Shown here: positions 43,948 through 52,915 of the stretch, in pieces
Layout of the letters: each line of letters opens with the position of its first letter
How positions within the stretch are numbered: the first letter of the stretch is position 1
Assembly (NCBI RefSeq): GCF_016907555.1
Contig: NZ_JAFBCE010000001.1
Span: 2,232,001 to 2,296,000 of the forward strand
DNA: 64,000 bases
From: Microbacterium laevaniformans
GTDB lineage: Bacteria; Actinomycetota; Actinomycetes; Actinomycetales; Microbacteriaceae
Direction of reading: 5' to 3'
Position numbers and translations under genes: made by a program
The notes under the pieces: model-generated
Told to the model about the DNA's origin: nothing
Databases searched by the model: none
What the model saw: only the letters and a program-made list of their open reading frames with translations

Positions 43948-44738
43948 ATCGGCTCACTCCTTCGCCCCTCACCCGCGCGATCGTCGGCATCGTCGTCGGA
44001 GCGTTCTTCGCGATCCCACTCGTCTCGACCCTGATCTACACGTTGCGGATGCCGGATGGCAGCCTCTCGTGGAGCCGATGGGCGGGCCTGTTCGATCCGC
44101 ACACCGTCGCCGCCCTCAAGCCGCTGTGGACGGGCCTGGGTAACTCCCTCGTGCTCTGCGTGGTGACGGTGGCCATCGTGCTGCTGCTGCTGGCGCCGAC
44201 GATGGTGCTGGTCGCGCTGCGCTTTGCCCGGTTGCGGCGGGCGTTCGAATTCGCCGTCCTGCTGCCCATCTCGATCCCGGCGATCGTGCTGGTCGTGGGT
44301 CTGGCGCCGATCTATCAGCAGATCGGCCGGCTGTTCGGTACCGGCGTGTGGACGCTGGCGTTCGCCTACGGCATCACCGTGCTTCCCTTCGCCTATCGCG
44401 CGATCCAGGCGTCGATCGACGCCGTCGATCTCCGCACGCTCGCCGAGGCGGCACGGTCGCTCGGCGCCGGCTGGACAGCCGTGATCGTGCGGGTGCTCGC
44501 GCCCAACCTGCGACAGGGGCTCCTGGCGGCGTCGCTCATCTCGATCGCCGTCGTGCTCGGCGAGTTCACCATCGCCTCCCTGCTCAACCGTCAGGTCTTC
44601 CAGACCGCCATGGTGGTCGTGCAGAAACAAGATCCCTATACCCCCGCGATCTTCACTCTGCTGGCGCTCGTGCTGGCCTTCACCCTCCTGCTCCTCATCG
44701 GCCGTGCCGCGCGCGGCACGCGAAAGGCCCGTCCATGA
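43944..44738 (+). CDS. ABC transporter permease 2
   Basis: A 264-residue permease with six helices and EAA loop LAEAARSLGAGWTAVIVRVLAPNLRQG. It pairs with permease 1 as the heterodimeric channel. ATG 43944 overlaps the previous stop and its TGA overlaps the ATPase start, both ATGA. The PotC/PhnV-like layout matches importers of polyamines, phosphonates or iron. Confidence 0.88.
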   Translation: MNRLTPSPLTRAIVGIVVGAFFAIPLVSTLIYTLRMPDGSLSWSRWAGLFDPHTVAALKPLWTGLGNSLVLCVVTVAIVLLLLAPTMVLVALRFARLRRAFEFAVLLPISIPAIVLVVGLAPIYQQIGRLFGTGVWTLAFAYGITVLPFAYRAIQASIDAVDLRTLAEAARSLGAGWTAVIVRVLAPNLRQGLLAASLISIAVVLGEFTIASLLNRQVFQTAMVVVQKQDPYTPAIFTLLALVLAFTLLLLIGRAARGTRKARP

Positions 44739-45838
44739 CCATCGACCGAGCCCTCCCCCGCACCGCCGACAACCTGCTGCTCACCGGGGCCGGCACCGGA
44801 ACGCGCGTGCAGCTGCAGGGCATCGTGAAGAGCTTCGGCGGGACACGCGTACTGCACGGGGTCGACCTCGACGTCGCTCCCGGAGAGTTCGTCTCGCTGC
44901 TCGGACCGTCGGGATGCGGTAAGACGACGGCCCTCCGTGTGCTCGCCGGTCTCGAAACCGCCGACAGCGGATCGGTGATGCTGGGCGGCCGCGACGTCTC
45001 GCGTGTGCCCACGAACAAGCGTGACATCGGCATGGTGTTCCAGTCGTACTCGCTGTTCCCGCACCTGCGGGTGCTCGAGAACACCGCTTTCGGGCTGCGC
45101 CGGCGAGGAGTCGCCCGCGCCGCTGCGGCGGCGCGGGCCGCCGCAGCGCTCGAGCTCGTCGGCCTCGCGAACCTGGCCGACCGCTTCCCGCATCAGCTGT
45201 CCGGCGGCCAGCAACAGCGTGTCGCGCTCGCCCGCGCTCTCGTCACCGAGCCGCGCGTGCTGCTGCTGGACGAGCCGCTGTCGGCGCTCGATGCCAAGGT
45301 GCGCGTCCAGCTGCGCGATGAGATCCGCCGTCTGCAGCTGCGCCTGGGCATCACGACGGTCTTCGTCACGCACGACCAGGAGGAGGCGCTGGCCGTATCC
45401 GACCGCATCGCCGTCATGGACAGCGGACGCATCGAGCAGATCGGAACGCCGGAAGATCTGTATCTGCGCCCGCAGACGCCCGCCGTCGCCGCCTTCGTGG
45501 GGCTCTCCAGCGCCCTTCCAGGGCTCGCCACCGGTAGCAGCGTCACGGTGTGGGGCACGCGCCTACCCATACAAGGCGACCCGGCCGAGGGTCCGGTCGA
45601 GGCGCTCGTACGCCCGGAGAACGTCCGCGTGGCACCCGACACGTCGTCCGCATCCGATGCCGGCGTCAGCGCACAGGTGGAGGAGAGCACTTTCCTGGGC
45701 AGCTTCCGGCGGACGGTGCTGCGTACCACCGACGGCATCATGGTGCACGCCCAGCATAGCGCCGAGGAGCGGCTGGAGTACGGCCAGCGCGTGCGGGTGA
45801 GACTGGTTCCCGCGCCCGTCACCGTGCGGCGGGTCTGA
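44735..45838 (+). CDS. ABC transporter ATP-binding protein (PotA/FbpC/PhnT-like)
   Basis: A 367-residue ATPase: Walker A GPSGCGKTT near residue 57, Q-loop VFQSYSLFPHL, signature LSGGQQQRVALARAL near 155, Walker B VLLLDEPLSALD near 175, H-loop VFVTHDQEEAL; residues ~245-367 form a TOBE-type regulatory domain (VEALVRPENVRV). It energises the importer encoded by the three upstream genes and is the last gene of the operon. Confidence 0.9.
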   Translation: MTIDRALPRTADNLLLTGAGTGTRVQLQGIVKSFGGTRVLHGVDLDVAPGEFVSLLGPSGCGKTTALRVLAGLETADSGSVMLGGRDVSRVPTNKRDIGMVFQSYSLFPHLRVLENTAFGLRRRGVARAAAAARAAAALELVGLANLADRFPHQLSGGQQQRVALARALVTEPRVLLLDEPLSALDAKVRVQLRDEIRRLQLRLGITTVFVTHDQEEALAVSDRIAVMDSGRIEQIGTPEDLYLRPQTPAVAAFVGLSSALPGLATGSSVTVWGTRLPIQGDPAEGPVEALVRPENVRVAPDTSSASDAGVSAQVEESTFLGSFRRTVLRTTDGIMVHAQHSAEERLEYGQRVRVRLVPAPVTVRRV

Positions 45839-45954
45839 GTGCCGGACGCCCGCGGACCTCGACATCCACCGACCGACTGACAGTCCGCACCGGATTTGCG
45901 TCGCACCCCGGCGCCGCGCCTAGCCTGGATGCTCCGCCGCCGAAGGAGACCTCC

Positions 45955-47148
45955 ATGTGGGACAACGGGCTCGAACTCGCCATCGCCGTGGCCATCGCGG
46001 TGGTTGCGGCGCTGCTGTTCACCGTCGCGATCACGCTGATCGTTCGCCTCATGGCACGGCGCGCCGACTGGCCGACGCGCCTCATCCGGCACGGCCGCCG
46101 GCCGTTCCGCGTGCTCATCCTGGTGTTCGCGCTGTGGATCGCGGTCGCGGTGGTCGCTCCCGGCGACGCCACGTGGATGCCGCTGGTCAGCCAGCTCTTC
46201 ACAATCGCCTCGATCCTCGCCAGCGCCTGGCTGCTCGCCGGTCTGGTCGCCTTCGCCGGCGACGTCGCGCTCGGCCGCTATCGCATCGACGTCCCGAACA
46301 ACCGGGTCGCCCGGCGGATCAGGACCCAGGTTCTCATCCTGCGCCGGCTGGCCATCGCGTTGATCGTCATCATCGCGATCGGTGCGATGCTCCTGACCTT
46401 CCCCGCCGTCCGCGCCGTCGGCGCGAGCGTGCTCGCCTCGGCCGGCATCGCCTCGGTCGTCGCGGGACTGGCCGCGCAGTCGGTGCTGGCCAACATCTTC
46501 GCCGGCGTGCAGCTCGTCTTCAGCGACGCGCTGCGCGTGGACGACGTCGTCGTGGTGGAGGGAGAGTGGGGCCGGATCGGGGAGATCACGCTCAGCTACG
46601 TCGTCGTCGACATCTGGGACGACCGCCGGCTCGTGCTTCCCTGCACGTACTTCACCACCAAGCCGTTCCAGAACTGGACGCGCACCGGCAGCGAGCTGCT
46701 GGGCTCCGTCGAGCTCGACCTGGACTGGCGCGTGTCGCCGGCGCGCATGCGCGAGGAGCTCGCGCGGGTTCTCGAGCAGACCCCGCTGTGGGACCGGCGG
46801 GCGTCTGTTCTGCAGGTCACCGATGCGACGAACGGATTCGTCCGCGTGCGGGTGCTGGTCACGGCGATCGATGCGCCGACGCTGTTCGACCTGCGCTGCT
46901 ACGTGCGCGAGCACCTGGTCGACTGGGTGCACCGTGAGACGCCCGGGGCTCTCCCTGTGCAGCGTGTGCTGATCGAGGATGCCGAGACCCCGCCGGCCGC
47001 ATCGGCACAGGGAGAGACCGCCCCCGACACCGGCTCGACCGGACTGTTCACCGGATCCCCCGAGGCGGAACAGCGCGCCCGCGCGTTCACGCAGGCGATC
47101 CCCATCGTCCCCGGCGCCGCCGACGACGGCGCCGAGCGCCCCGCCTGA
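45955..47148 (+). CDS. MscS-family mechanosensitive ion channel
   Basis: A 397-residue small-conductance channel protein. Three or four N-terminal helices are followed by the pore-lining helix region (VGASVLASAGIASVVAGLAAQSVLANIFAGVQLVFSDA split over residues ~160-200), then the beta domain with VVVVEGEWGRIGEITLSYVVV and LPCTYFTTKPFQNWTR. The last ~60 residues are a variable cytoplasmic tail. ATG 45955 is preceded by AAGGAG, and TAGCCT (45919-45924) is a likely -10, giving a short 5' UTR. Confidence 0.9.
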   Translation: MWDNGLELAIAVAIAVVAALLFTVAITLIVRLMARRADWPTRLIRHGRRPFRVLILVFALWIAVAVVAPGDATWMPLVSQLFTIASILASAWLLAGLVAFAGDVALGRYRIDVPNNRVARRIRTQVLILRRLAIALIVIIAIGAMLLTFPAVRAVGASVLASAGIASVVAGLAAQSVLANIFAGVQLVFSDALRVDDVVVVEGEWGRIGEITLSYVVVDIWDDRRLVLPCTYFTTKPFQNWTRTGSELLGSVELDLDWRVSPARMREELARVLEQTPLWDRRASVLQVTDATNGFVRVRVLVTAIDAPTLFDLRCYVREHLVDWVHRETPGALPVQRVLIEDAETPPAASAQGETAPDTGSTGLFTGSPEAEQRARAFTQAIPIVPGAADDGAERPA

Positions 47149-47217
47149 CGAGTTCCGACAGCGCGTCGCCGGCGTCGCATACCGCCGGACGGATCACTCA
47201 GGGCGTAGCCTGACCGA

Positions 47218-48954
47218 GTGCCTCACGCGGATGACATGACGACTTCCCCCATCCGACCCGCCACCGACGCCACCGAGAAGGTGCGCGCCGCACGCGATCA
47301 CCTGCTCGCGCACCGCGACGACTACGACGGCGCCGTGTCCGGCTTCGCCTGGCCGGAGCTGTCCGCCTTCAACTTCGCACTGGAGTGGTTCGACGTGGTC
47401 GCCGGCGAGCACCCCGACCGCGCCGCCGTCACGATCGTCGACGCCGACCTCACGGCGCGCTCGTGGAGCTACGGCGAGCTCTCCCGCCGCTCCGACGCCG
47501 TCGCCGTCTGGCTCGCACAGCAGGGACTCCAGCGCGGCGATCACGTCATCGTGATGCTCGGCAACACGATCGAACTGTGGGAGGTCATGCTCGGCCTCAC
47601 CAAGCTCGGCGCCGTCGCCATCCCCACCACGACTCTCCTCTCGTCCGACGATCTCGCCTACCGCATCGCGCACAGCGGCGCCCGCGCGGTCATCGCCCCG
47701 AGCGAAACGGCGAGCGCGGTGGATGCCGCGACCGCCGGCATCCTGCGCATCGCCGTCGGCGCCGGTGCGCCGGCGGACTGGGTCTCGTTCGACGGCTCGC
47801 ACACGGTCACGGCGGTGTTCGTCCCGTCGGGGCCCACGCCGGCCGACGACCTCAATCTGCTGTACTTCACCTCCGGCACCACCTCCGCCACCCCGAAGCT
47901 CGTGCGCCACACGCACGTCTCCTACCCGGTAGGCCACCTCTCGACACTCTGGTGGCTGGGGCTGCGCCCCGGCGACGTCCACATGAACATCTCCTCGCCC
48001 GGCTGGGGAAAGCACGCCTGGAGCAACTTCTTCGCGCCTTTCCTCGCCGAGGCGACGGTGTTCGTCTACACGTACGAACGCTTCGACGCCGCCACGCTCA
48101 TGCAGGTGATGGACACCCACCAGGTGACCACCTTCTGCGCCCCGCCGACGGTGTGGCGGATGCTGATCCAGGCCGACCTCGGCCTGCTCACGAAGCCGCC
48201 CCGCGAGCTGCTGGGGGCCGGGGAGCCGCTGAACCCCGAGGTGATCTCGCGGGTGCGCGCCGCCTGGGGCCTGACGATCCGCGACGGATACGGTCAGACC
48301 GAGATGACGTGCGCGATCGGAAACTCACCGGGCCAGGTGGTCAAGGACGGGTCGATGGGACGGCCTCTGCCCGGCTACCCCGTTGTGCTCGTCGATCCCG
48401 AGACCGGCCAACGCGGCGTGGACGAGGGCGAGATCTGCCTCGACGTGTCCACGCCCATCCTGGGGCTCATGGACGGGTATCACGATGCCCCGGAGCGCAC
48501 TGCTCGTGCCCTGCACGACGGGCTGTACCACACCGGCGACATCGCGTCCCGCGACCAGGACGGCTACCTCTCGTATGTCGGGCGCAGCGATGACGTGTTC
48601 AAGGCCTCCGACTACAAGATCTCGCCGTTCGAGCTCGAGTCGGTGCTGCTGGAGCACCCGGCCGTCGTCGAGGCCGCCGTCGTCCCGAGCCCCGATCCGC
48701 TTCGCCTCGCGGTGCCGAAGGCCTTCGTGCGCTTGAGCGCAGCGGCCACCGGCGACCCGCGCGCCGCTGCCGGCGAGATCTTCGCGCATGCGCGCGCCCG
48801 CCTGTCGGCCTACCAGCGCGTGCGTCGGCTGGAGTTCGTGGAGGAGCTCCCGAAGACGATCTCGGGCAAGATCCGCCGCGTCGAGTTGCGCGCGGCCGAA
48901 GCCGCATCGGTCGAACGGCCCGCCGGCGAGTTCAGCGACCGCGACTTCCGCTGA
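47218..48954 (+). CDS. AMP-binding acyl/aryl-CoA ligase
   Basis: A 578-residue adenylate-forming enzyme of the acetyl/benzoate-CoA ligase group: P-loop FTSGTTSATPKLV near residue 218, DGYGQTEMT near 358, YHTGDIASRDQDGY near 438 and C-terminal Lys in ETPKTISGKIRR-type motif (LPKTISGKIRRVEL). The N-terminus has the long aromatic-acid-ligase style AFNFALEWFDVVA. Substrate unknown. GTG 47218 is six bases after TAGCCT; an ATG 18 nt later is possible but less well placed. Confidence 0.88.
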   Translation: MPHADDMTTSPIRPATDATEKVRAARDHLLAHRDDYDGAVSGFAWPELSAFNFALEWFDVVAGEHPDRAAVTIVDADLTARSWSYGELSRRSDAVAVWLAQQGLQRGDHVIVMLGNTIELWEVMLGLTKLGAVAIPTTTLLSSDDLAYRIAHSGARAVIAPSETASAVDAATAGILRIAVGAGAPADWVSFDGSHTVTAVFVPSGPTPADDLNLLYFTSGTTSATPKLVRHTHVSYPVGHLSTLWWLGLRPGDVHMNISSPGWGKHAWSNFFAPFLAEATVFVYTYERFDAATLMQVMDTHQVTTFCAPPTVWRMLIQADLGLLTKPPRELLGAGEPLNPEVISRVRAAWGLTIRDGYGQTEMTCAIGNSPGQVVKDGSMGRPLPGYPVVLVDPETGQRGVDEGEICLDVSTPILGLMDGYHDAPERTARALHDGLYHTGDIASRDQDGYLSYVGRSDDVFKASDYKISPFELESVLLEHPAVVEAAVVPSPDPLRLAVPKAFVRLSAAATGDPRAAAGEIFAHARARLSAYQRVRRLEFVEELPKTISGKIRRVELRAAEAASVERPAGEFSDRDFR

Positions 48955-48963
48955 GGCGCCGGC

Positions 48964-49266
48964 TCAGATCTCCACGTCGACGGCGACCCGCTCGCCGCGG
49001 ATCGTGCCGATGAACGCCGCGACGTCCTCGTGGGCGGGGTGCACCTGATACGCGTCCAGACCCGCGACGTCGTCGAAGTCGGCGACGAGCACGAGGTCCC
49101 AGTTCTGGCCGGGGAAGAGGATGTTGGCGCCCGCGCTCATCGCCCGCAGCGTCGGCACCACGCCCGCGAGGGCGTTAAGCCTGCGGGCCGCTTCCGCGGC
49201 GTGCGCGGCACGGTCGGCCGCATCGGCGGCGGCCATGCGGAAGGCGACGACGTGGCGAAGGGTCAT
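48964..49266 (-). CDS. Dabb (stress-response dimeric alpha/beta barrel) protein
   Basis: A 100-residue single-domain protein starting MTLRHVVAFRM with NWDLVLVADFDDVAGLDAYQVHPAHEDVAAFI, the Stress-responsive A/B barrel (Dabb) family pattern. Homologues form small dimers; function is usually unassigned. ATG 49266 overlaps the stop of the glutaredoxin-like gene as ATGA, so they form a two-gene operon. Confidence 0.82.
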   Translation of the reverse strand: MTLRHVVAFRMAAADAADRAAHAAEAARRLNALAGVVPTLRAMSAGANILFPGQNWDLVLVADFDDVAGLDAYQVHPAHEDVAAFIGTIRGERVAVDVEI

Positions 49267-49541
49267 CGAGGGGTGTCCTCTCGGTCGGGGGCGGCGAGCG
49301 CGGCACGAAGGCGCTCGGGCGAGAGACGCCAATGGGCGTGCAGGCGATCGTCGATCAGGACGACGGGGATCTTCTCCCACCACTGCGCGTACAGCGCGGG
49401 GTCATCCGTGATCGACAGCTCCTGAACGTCGACGGCGTCTTCGGGCAGGTCAGCGACCACGCCCTCCACGATCTCCCGTGCGACATCGCACAGGTGACAG
49501 TCCGGTTTGGAGATGATCGTGAGGGTGGTCACGGCATCCAT
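49263..49541 (-). CDS. Glutaredoxin-like thiol protein (DUF836)
   Basis: A 92-residue thioredoxin-fold protein: TLTIISKPDCHLCDVAREIV carries a CxxC site (C-H-L-C), and KIPVVLIDDRLHAHWRLS holds the cis-Pro segment. Such short glutaredoxin-like proteins sit with redox genes in many actinobacteria. Start is uncertain: ATG 49541 is used here; GTG 49532 lies seven bases after CAGAAT and may be the real leaderless start. Coupled to the Dabb gene by ATGA. Confidence 0.78.
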   Translation of the reverse strand: MDAVTTLTIISKPDCHLCDVAREIVEGVVADLPEDAVDVQELSITDDPALYAQWWEKIPVVLIDDRLHAHWRLSPERLRAALAAPDREDTPR

Positions 49542-49626
49542 TCTGCCGGAGAACACGAAGCGCCCGTCCCGGATCGATGATCTCGGAGACAGGCGCTCGG
49601 TGTCGTTTGCAGCGTGCCGCGACGAA

Positions 49627-49725
49627 TTACTTCTTGTTGCGGCGCTGGTGGCGAGTCTTGCGAAGCAGCTTGCGGTGCTTCTTCTTCGCCATGCGCTTGC
49701 GGCGCTTCTTGATGACAGAACCCAC
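49627..49725 (-). CDS. Ribosomal protein bS22 (AURKAIP1/COX24 domain)
   Basis: A 32-residue, extremely basic protein: VGSVIKKRRKRMAKKKHRKL, then KTRHQRRNKK at the end. This matches the tiny actinobacterial 30S protein bS22 first seen in mycobacterial ribosomes (Rv0500B type). GTG 49725 has GAGG six bases upstream. It follows the small HTH gene (49808-49999), the same pair seen beside proC in mycobacteria (Rv0500A/B); proC itself is 4.4 kb away here. Confidence 0.92.
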   Translation of the reverse strand: MGSVIKKRRKRMAKKKHRKLLRKTRHQRRNKK

Positions 49726-49751
49726 GGAAAACCTCACTATGTCAGGGGTCT

Positions 49752-49797
49752 GGACGCGGGTGGCCGCGTCCGGGAACGGGCATCTCGAAAAATGCCC
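49752..49797 (-). other. Two hairpins between the HTH gene and bS22
   Basis: Read on the minus strand: GGGCAT ... ATGCCC (complement of 49778-49797, 8-nt loop with a T run) and GGACGCGG-4 nt-CCGCGTCC (complement of 49752-49771), both perfect stems. They lie between the HTH stop and the bS22 start and could terminate the HTH transcript or structure the bS22 leader. Confidence 0.55.
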
Positions 49798-49807
49798 TCG
49801 GATCAGT

Positions 49808-49999
49808 CTAGCCGACGTCGGCGATAGGACGTTGCACGGCCTCGGTGACGGCCGTCTCGGGCACGCGGTAACTGCGACCGAATCGCACGGCCGGGAGCTC
49901 GCCAGCGTGCACCAGGCGGTACACGGTCATCTTCGACACGCGCATGATCTCGGCCACTTCCGCGACCGTCAGAAAACGCACGTCAGAAAGGTCCGGCAT
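49808..49999 (-). CDS. Excisionase/MerR-type HTH DNA-binding protein (Rv0500A-like)
   Basis: A 63-residue protein consisting of one HTH domain: FLTVAEVAEIMRVSKMTVYRLVHAGELPAVRFGRSYRVPETAV, the HTH_17/excisionase pattern. ATG 49999 follows GGGGGA; the longer frame to 50038 would begin with an unlikely Arg-rich stretch. It is the usual upstream neighbour of bS22 in Actinobacteria. The regulatory target is unknown. Confidence 0.85.
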   Translation of the reverse strand: MPDLSDVRFLTVAEVAEIMRVSKMTVYRLVHAGELPAVRFGRSYRVPETAVTEAVQRPIADVG

Positions 50000-50107
50000 C
50001 CCATTCCCCCACCGATACCCGATGCGGTGCCTCCGCATTGCTGTGAACCAACATTAGGGTCTCTGTGCGCCGCGTGTAAACCCGTGTGATCGGTGTGACT
50101 CGTGTGT

Positions 50108-50515
50108 TCACCGACCGGGGAAGCGCTTGAAGGCACTGTCCCACGCATGCTTCGCGGATGCCGCCGCGCGCCCGACCAGGTCGGCCGCCGCGACCGCGGG
50201 CTCGGGAAGCGTCGAGGGGCCCGCAGGAGCGGGGAGGAGATCTTCGTCCAGGAAGGGGACGAGCCAGTCATCGACCGCGTCCAGCGGCGCCGGCGACAGG
50301 CTGTAATAGCGGTGCTGACCCTCTTCGCGCACCGTCACCAGCTCGGCCTCACGGAGCACCTTGAGGTGCTTGGAGACCGTCGGCTGGCTGACACCCAGGT
50401 CGGTGACGATGTGGGACACGCTCGTGCCGCGCTCGCCCGCCGACGCGCGCTCGCGCAGAAGCTGCAGAATGTCCCGACGGGTACCGTCGGCGATCACGTC
50501 GAAGATGTCCGCCAT
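50108..50515 (-). CDS. ArsR-family transcriptional regulator
   Basis: A 135-residue winged-helix regulator: FDVIADGTRRDILQLL, VSHIVTDLGVSQPTVSKHLKVLREAELVTVREEGQHRYYSL. No metal-binding CxC motif of ArsR/SmtB metal sensors is visible, so the signal is probably not arsenite. The tail is Ala/Pro-rich. ATG 50515 is six bases after TAACCT. It is divergent from the potassium transporter operon across 70 bp and might regulate it; that is only positional. Confidence 0.85.
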   Translation of the reverse strand: MADIFDVIADGTRRDILQLLRERASAGERGTSVSHIVTDLGVSQPTVSKHLKVLREAELVTVREEGQHRYYSLSPAPLDAVDDWLVPFLDEDLLPAPAGPSTLPEPAVAAADLVGRAAASAKHAWDSAFKRFPGR

Positions 50516-50585
50516 GACGATAGGTTAGCCCGCGTCGCGGCCCGGAGTACCATGTCAACGGTTCTTCGTCAGAGAGGGGCGGACC

Positions 50586-52028
50586 ATGACGGGCGACACC
50601 GCGGGTGCCCGTGCATGGCGCTCCCTGCGCACCTCACTCGCAGCCACCCGTGATCGACTGCGCGACGCGACGACGGCCTCGCCGTCGCGGTTCGCCGTCG
50701 GCATCTTCCTCGCGCTGATCCTGCTGTTCACCGCACTGTTCTCGCTGCCCGCGGCATCCGCCGACGGTCGGGTCACGCCGTTCGCCGATGCCCTGTTCAC
50801 CGCGGTGTCGACGATCTGCGTGACGGGGCTTTCGACCGTCAACATGGGGACGCACTGGAGCGCGTTCGGTCACCTGATCGTCTACATCGGCGTGAACGTG
50901 GGCGCGATGGGGGTGCTGACCCTGGCATCCATTCTGGGCCTGGTGATCTCCAAGCGCCTGGGCCTGCGCGCGAAGCTGATCGCCGCGGGCGACACGAACC
51001 CGCTGCGCGCCCACGGCGGACCGGTGAACGAAGGTCAGGCGGTGCGCCTGGGCGAGGTCGGCCAGCTTCTGGCCACCGTGGCGCTGTCGACGCTCGTGAT
51101 CGAGGCCGGGCTCGCCGTGCTGCTGTACCCGTCGCTGCTCGCGAGCGGTGTCGACCCGTGGAGCGCACTGTGGGAGGCGCCGTATTACGCGGCGATGTCG
51201 TTCACCAACACCGGGTTCGCCCCGAATGCCGAGGGCATCGCCCCGTTCGCGCACAACTACCTGTTCCTCACACTCCTGATGGCGGGAGTGTTCCTGGGCT
51301 CCATCGGCTTCCCCGTGATCTTCGCGCTGTGGCGCCACCACTTCCATGTCCGTCGCTGGTCGCTGCACGCCAAGCTCACCCTCATCACCACGGTCATCCT
51401 CTTCTTCGCCGGCGCCGCAGTCTTCCTGCTGCTCGAGTACGACAACCCGAAGACGCTCGGCGGGATGGATGCCTGGGACACGACCTTCCAGGCGTTCTTC
51501 CTGTCCGCGATGACGCGCTCGGGGGGCTTCTCGATCGTCGACATCGGGCAGCTGCACGGATCGTCTCTCGTCGTGGGCTCGATGCTCATGTTCATCGGCG
51601 GCGGCTCGGCATCCACCGCCGGCGGCATCAAGGTGACGACGCTGGCCGTCCTCGCCCTCGCCGTGTGGTCGGAGGCGAAGGGCCGGCCGAGCGTGCAGGC
51701 CTTCGGCCGCCGCATCCCCAGCGACGTGCAGCGCGTGGCGTTGTCGGTCGTCGCGTGGGGGTCGACGATCGTCGCGGTGTCGACCATCACGATCGCCCAG
51801 ATCACGCGATATCCGATCGAGTACGTGCTCTTCGACGTCGTCTCGGGCTTCGCGACCGTCGGACTGTCCACCGGGATCACGCAGGACCTGCCCGATCTCG
51901 CCGTCTACGTCATGGCGGCGACGATGTTCATGGGCCGTGTGGGTACCGTCACTCTCGCCGCGGCCGTCGCCGCGACGAGCCGATCGCAGCACTACTCGCT
52001 GCCCGTCGAAAGGCCGATCGTTGGTTGA
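50586..52028 (+). CDS. ktrB: Potassium/sodium uptake protein, TrkH/KtrB membrane subunit
   Basis: A 480-residue potassium channel-like transporter with four M1-P-M2 repeats; selectivity-filter segments TVSTICVTGLSTVN, AMSFTNTGFAPN, AMTRSGGFSI and SGFATVGLSTG carry the filter glycines. The pore loop Gly of KtrB is conserved in all four. ATG 50586 follows GAGAGGGG. The regulatory subunit gene overlaps its end by 8 bp. Confidence 0.92.
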   Translation: MTGDTAGARAWRSLRTSLAATRDRLRDATTASPSRFAVGIFLALILLFTALFSLPAASADGRVTPFADALFTAVSTICVTGLSTVNMGTHWSAFGHLIVYIGVNVGAMGVLTLASILGLVISKRLGLRAKLIAAGDTNPLRAHGGPVNEGQAVRLGEVGQLLATVALSTLVIEAGLAVLLYPSLLASGVDPWSALWEAPYYAAMSFTNTGFAPNAEGIAPFAHNYLFLTLLMAGVFLGSIGFPVIFALWRHHFHVRRWSLHAKLTLITTVILFFAGAAVFLLLEYDNPKTLGGMDAWDTTFQAFFLSAMTRSGGFSIVDIGQLHGSSLVVGSMLMFIGGGSASTAGGIKVTTLAVLALAVWSEAKGRPSVQAFGRRIPSDVQRVALSVVAWGSTIVAVSTITIAQITRYPIEYVLFDVVSGFATVGLSTGITQDLPDLAVYVMAATMFMGRVGTVTLAAAVAATSRSQHYSLPVERPIVG

Positions 52029-52692
52029 GCAGATCCGGAGCGATGCTCCCGTCCTGGTGATCGGCCTCGGCCGCTTCGGAGCCGCGTGCGCCGGCGAACT
52101 CGACCGCCTCGACCGCGAAGTCCTCGCGATCGACGACAACCTCGAGCTCGTGCAGAAGTGGTCCGAGCGCGTCACCCACACGGTGCAGGCCGATGCCAAG
52201 AACATCGAAGCGCTCAAGCAGATCGGCGCCCAGGACTTCCAGGTGGCCGTCGTCGCCGTCGGCTCGTCGATCGAGGCTTCGGTGCTCATCACGGCGAACC
52301 TGGTCGATCTGAAGGTGCCGCAGATCTGGGCGAAAGCCGTCTCGCAGAGCCACGGCAAGATCCTCGCCCGCGTCGGCGCGAATCACGTCATCTACCCCGA
52401 GCGCGAGGCCGGCGAGCGCGTCGCGCACCTGGTCAGCGGCCGGATGCTCGACTTCATCCGCTTCGACGACGACTTCGTGCTCGCCAAGATGTACCCGCCG
52501 AAGTTCATCCGCGGCATCGGTCTGAACGAGTCGGGGGTGCGCTCGAAGTACAACGTCACGGTCGTCGGCGTGAAGAGCCCGGGCAAGCCCTTCCGCTACG
52601 CCGAGGCCGACACCGTCGTCACGAACCACGACCTCATCATCGTGTCGGGGACCAACAGCGACATCGAGCGTTTCGCCTCGCTCGACCGCTGA
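52021..52692 (+). CDS. ktrA: Potassium uptake regulatory subunit KtrA/TrkA
   Basis: A 223-residue RCK-domain protein: Rossmann motif VIGLGRFGAACAGELDRL with acidic IDDN at the second strand (nucleotide binding), followed by a C-terminal TrkA_C domain. It gates KtrB according to ATP/ADP or NAD(H). TTG 52021 is chosen: it overlaps the ktrB stop by 8 bp and has GAAAGG eight bases upstream; no ATG or GTG fits between it and the Rossmann strand. Confidence 0.9.
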   Translation: MVEQIRSDAPVLVIGLGRFGAACAGELDRLDREVLAIDDNLELVQKWSERVTHTVQADAKNIEALKQIGAQDFQVAVVAVGSSIEASVLITANLVDLKVPQIWAKAVSQSHGKILARVGANHVIYPEREAGERVAHLVSGRMLDFIRFDDDFVLAKMYPPKFIRGIGLNESGVRSKYNVTVVGVKSPGKPFRYAEADTVVTNHDLIIVSGTNSDIERFASLDR

Positions 52693-52710
52693 CCGCGGCA
52701 TCCGCCCCCG

Positions 52711-52814
52711 CCGCGCCCTCCGCGCCCTCCGCGCCCTCCGCGCCCGCGAGAAACCATCTGCGGCGCGAGAAACCCTGCCGCGCGGGGTTTCTCGGCTCGC
52801 CGGTGGTTTCTCGC
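52711..52814. repeat. 9-bp tandem repeat followed by palindromic element C (GAGAAACC family)
   Basis: Three perfect CCGCGCCCT units and a fourth partial one (52711-52746) run into a nested palindrome: outer arms GCGAGAAACCA (52746-52756) and TGGTTTCTCGC (52804-52814), inner arms GCGAGAAACCC (52765-52775) and GGGTTTCTCG (52785-52794). It lies between ktrA and the second AbiEi/Vsr-type gene (start 52916). The 100 bp between the palindrome and that start hold nothing else I can name except a CATGAT promoter hexamer. Confidence 0.85.
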
Positions 52815-52915
52815 CGGCGCACGGCGGCTCCTCCCCAGGCGGCGCGGGAGGGGATGACCGCGGGAAGGGTGGGGATGAGACCGCGGCGGCGCGGGTGCCG
52901 GGGCATGATCTGCGG

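Noticed and set aside
45839-45954. Possible gene or RNA in the gap before the MscS gene
   Set aside because: Only a short GACTG-A-CAGTC palindrome and a TAGCCT promoter hexamer are seen; nothing supports a gene.
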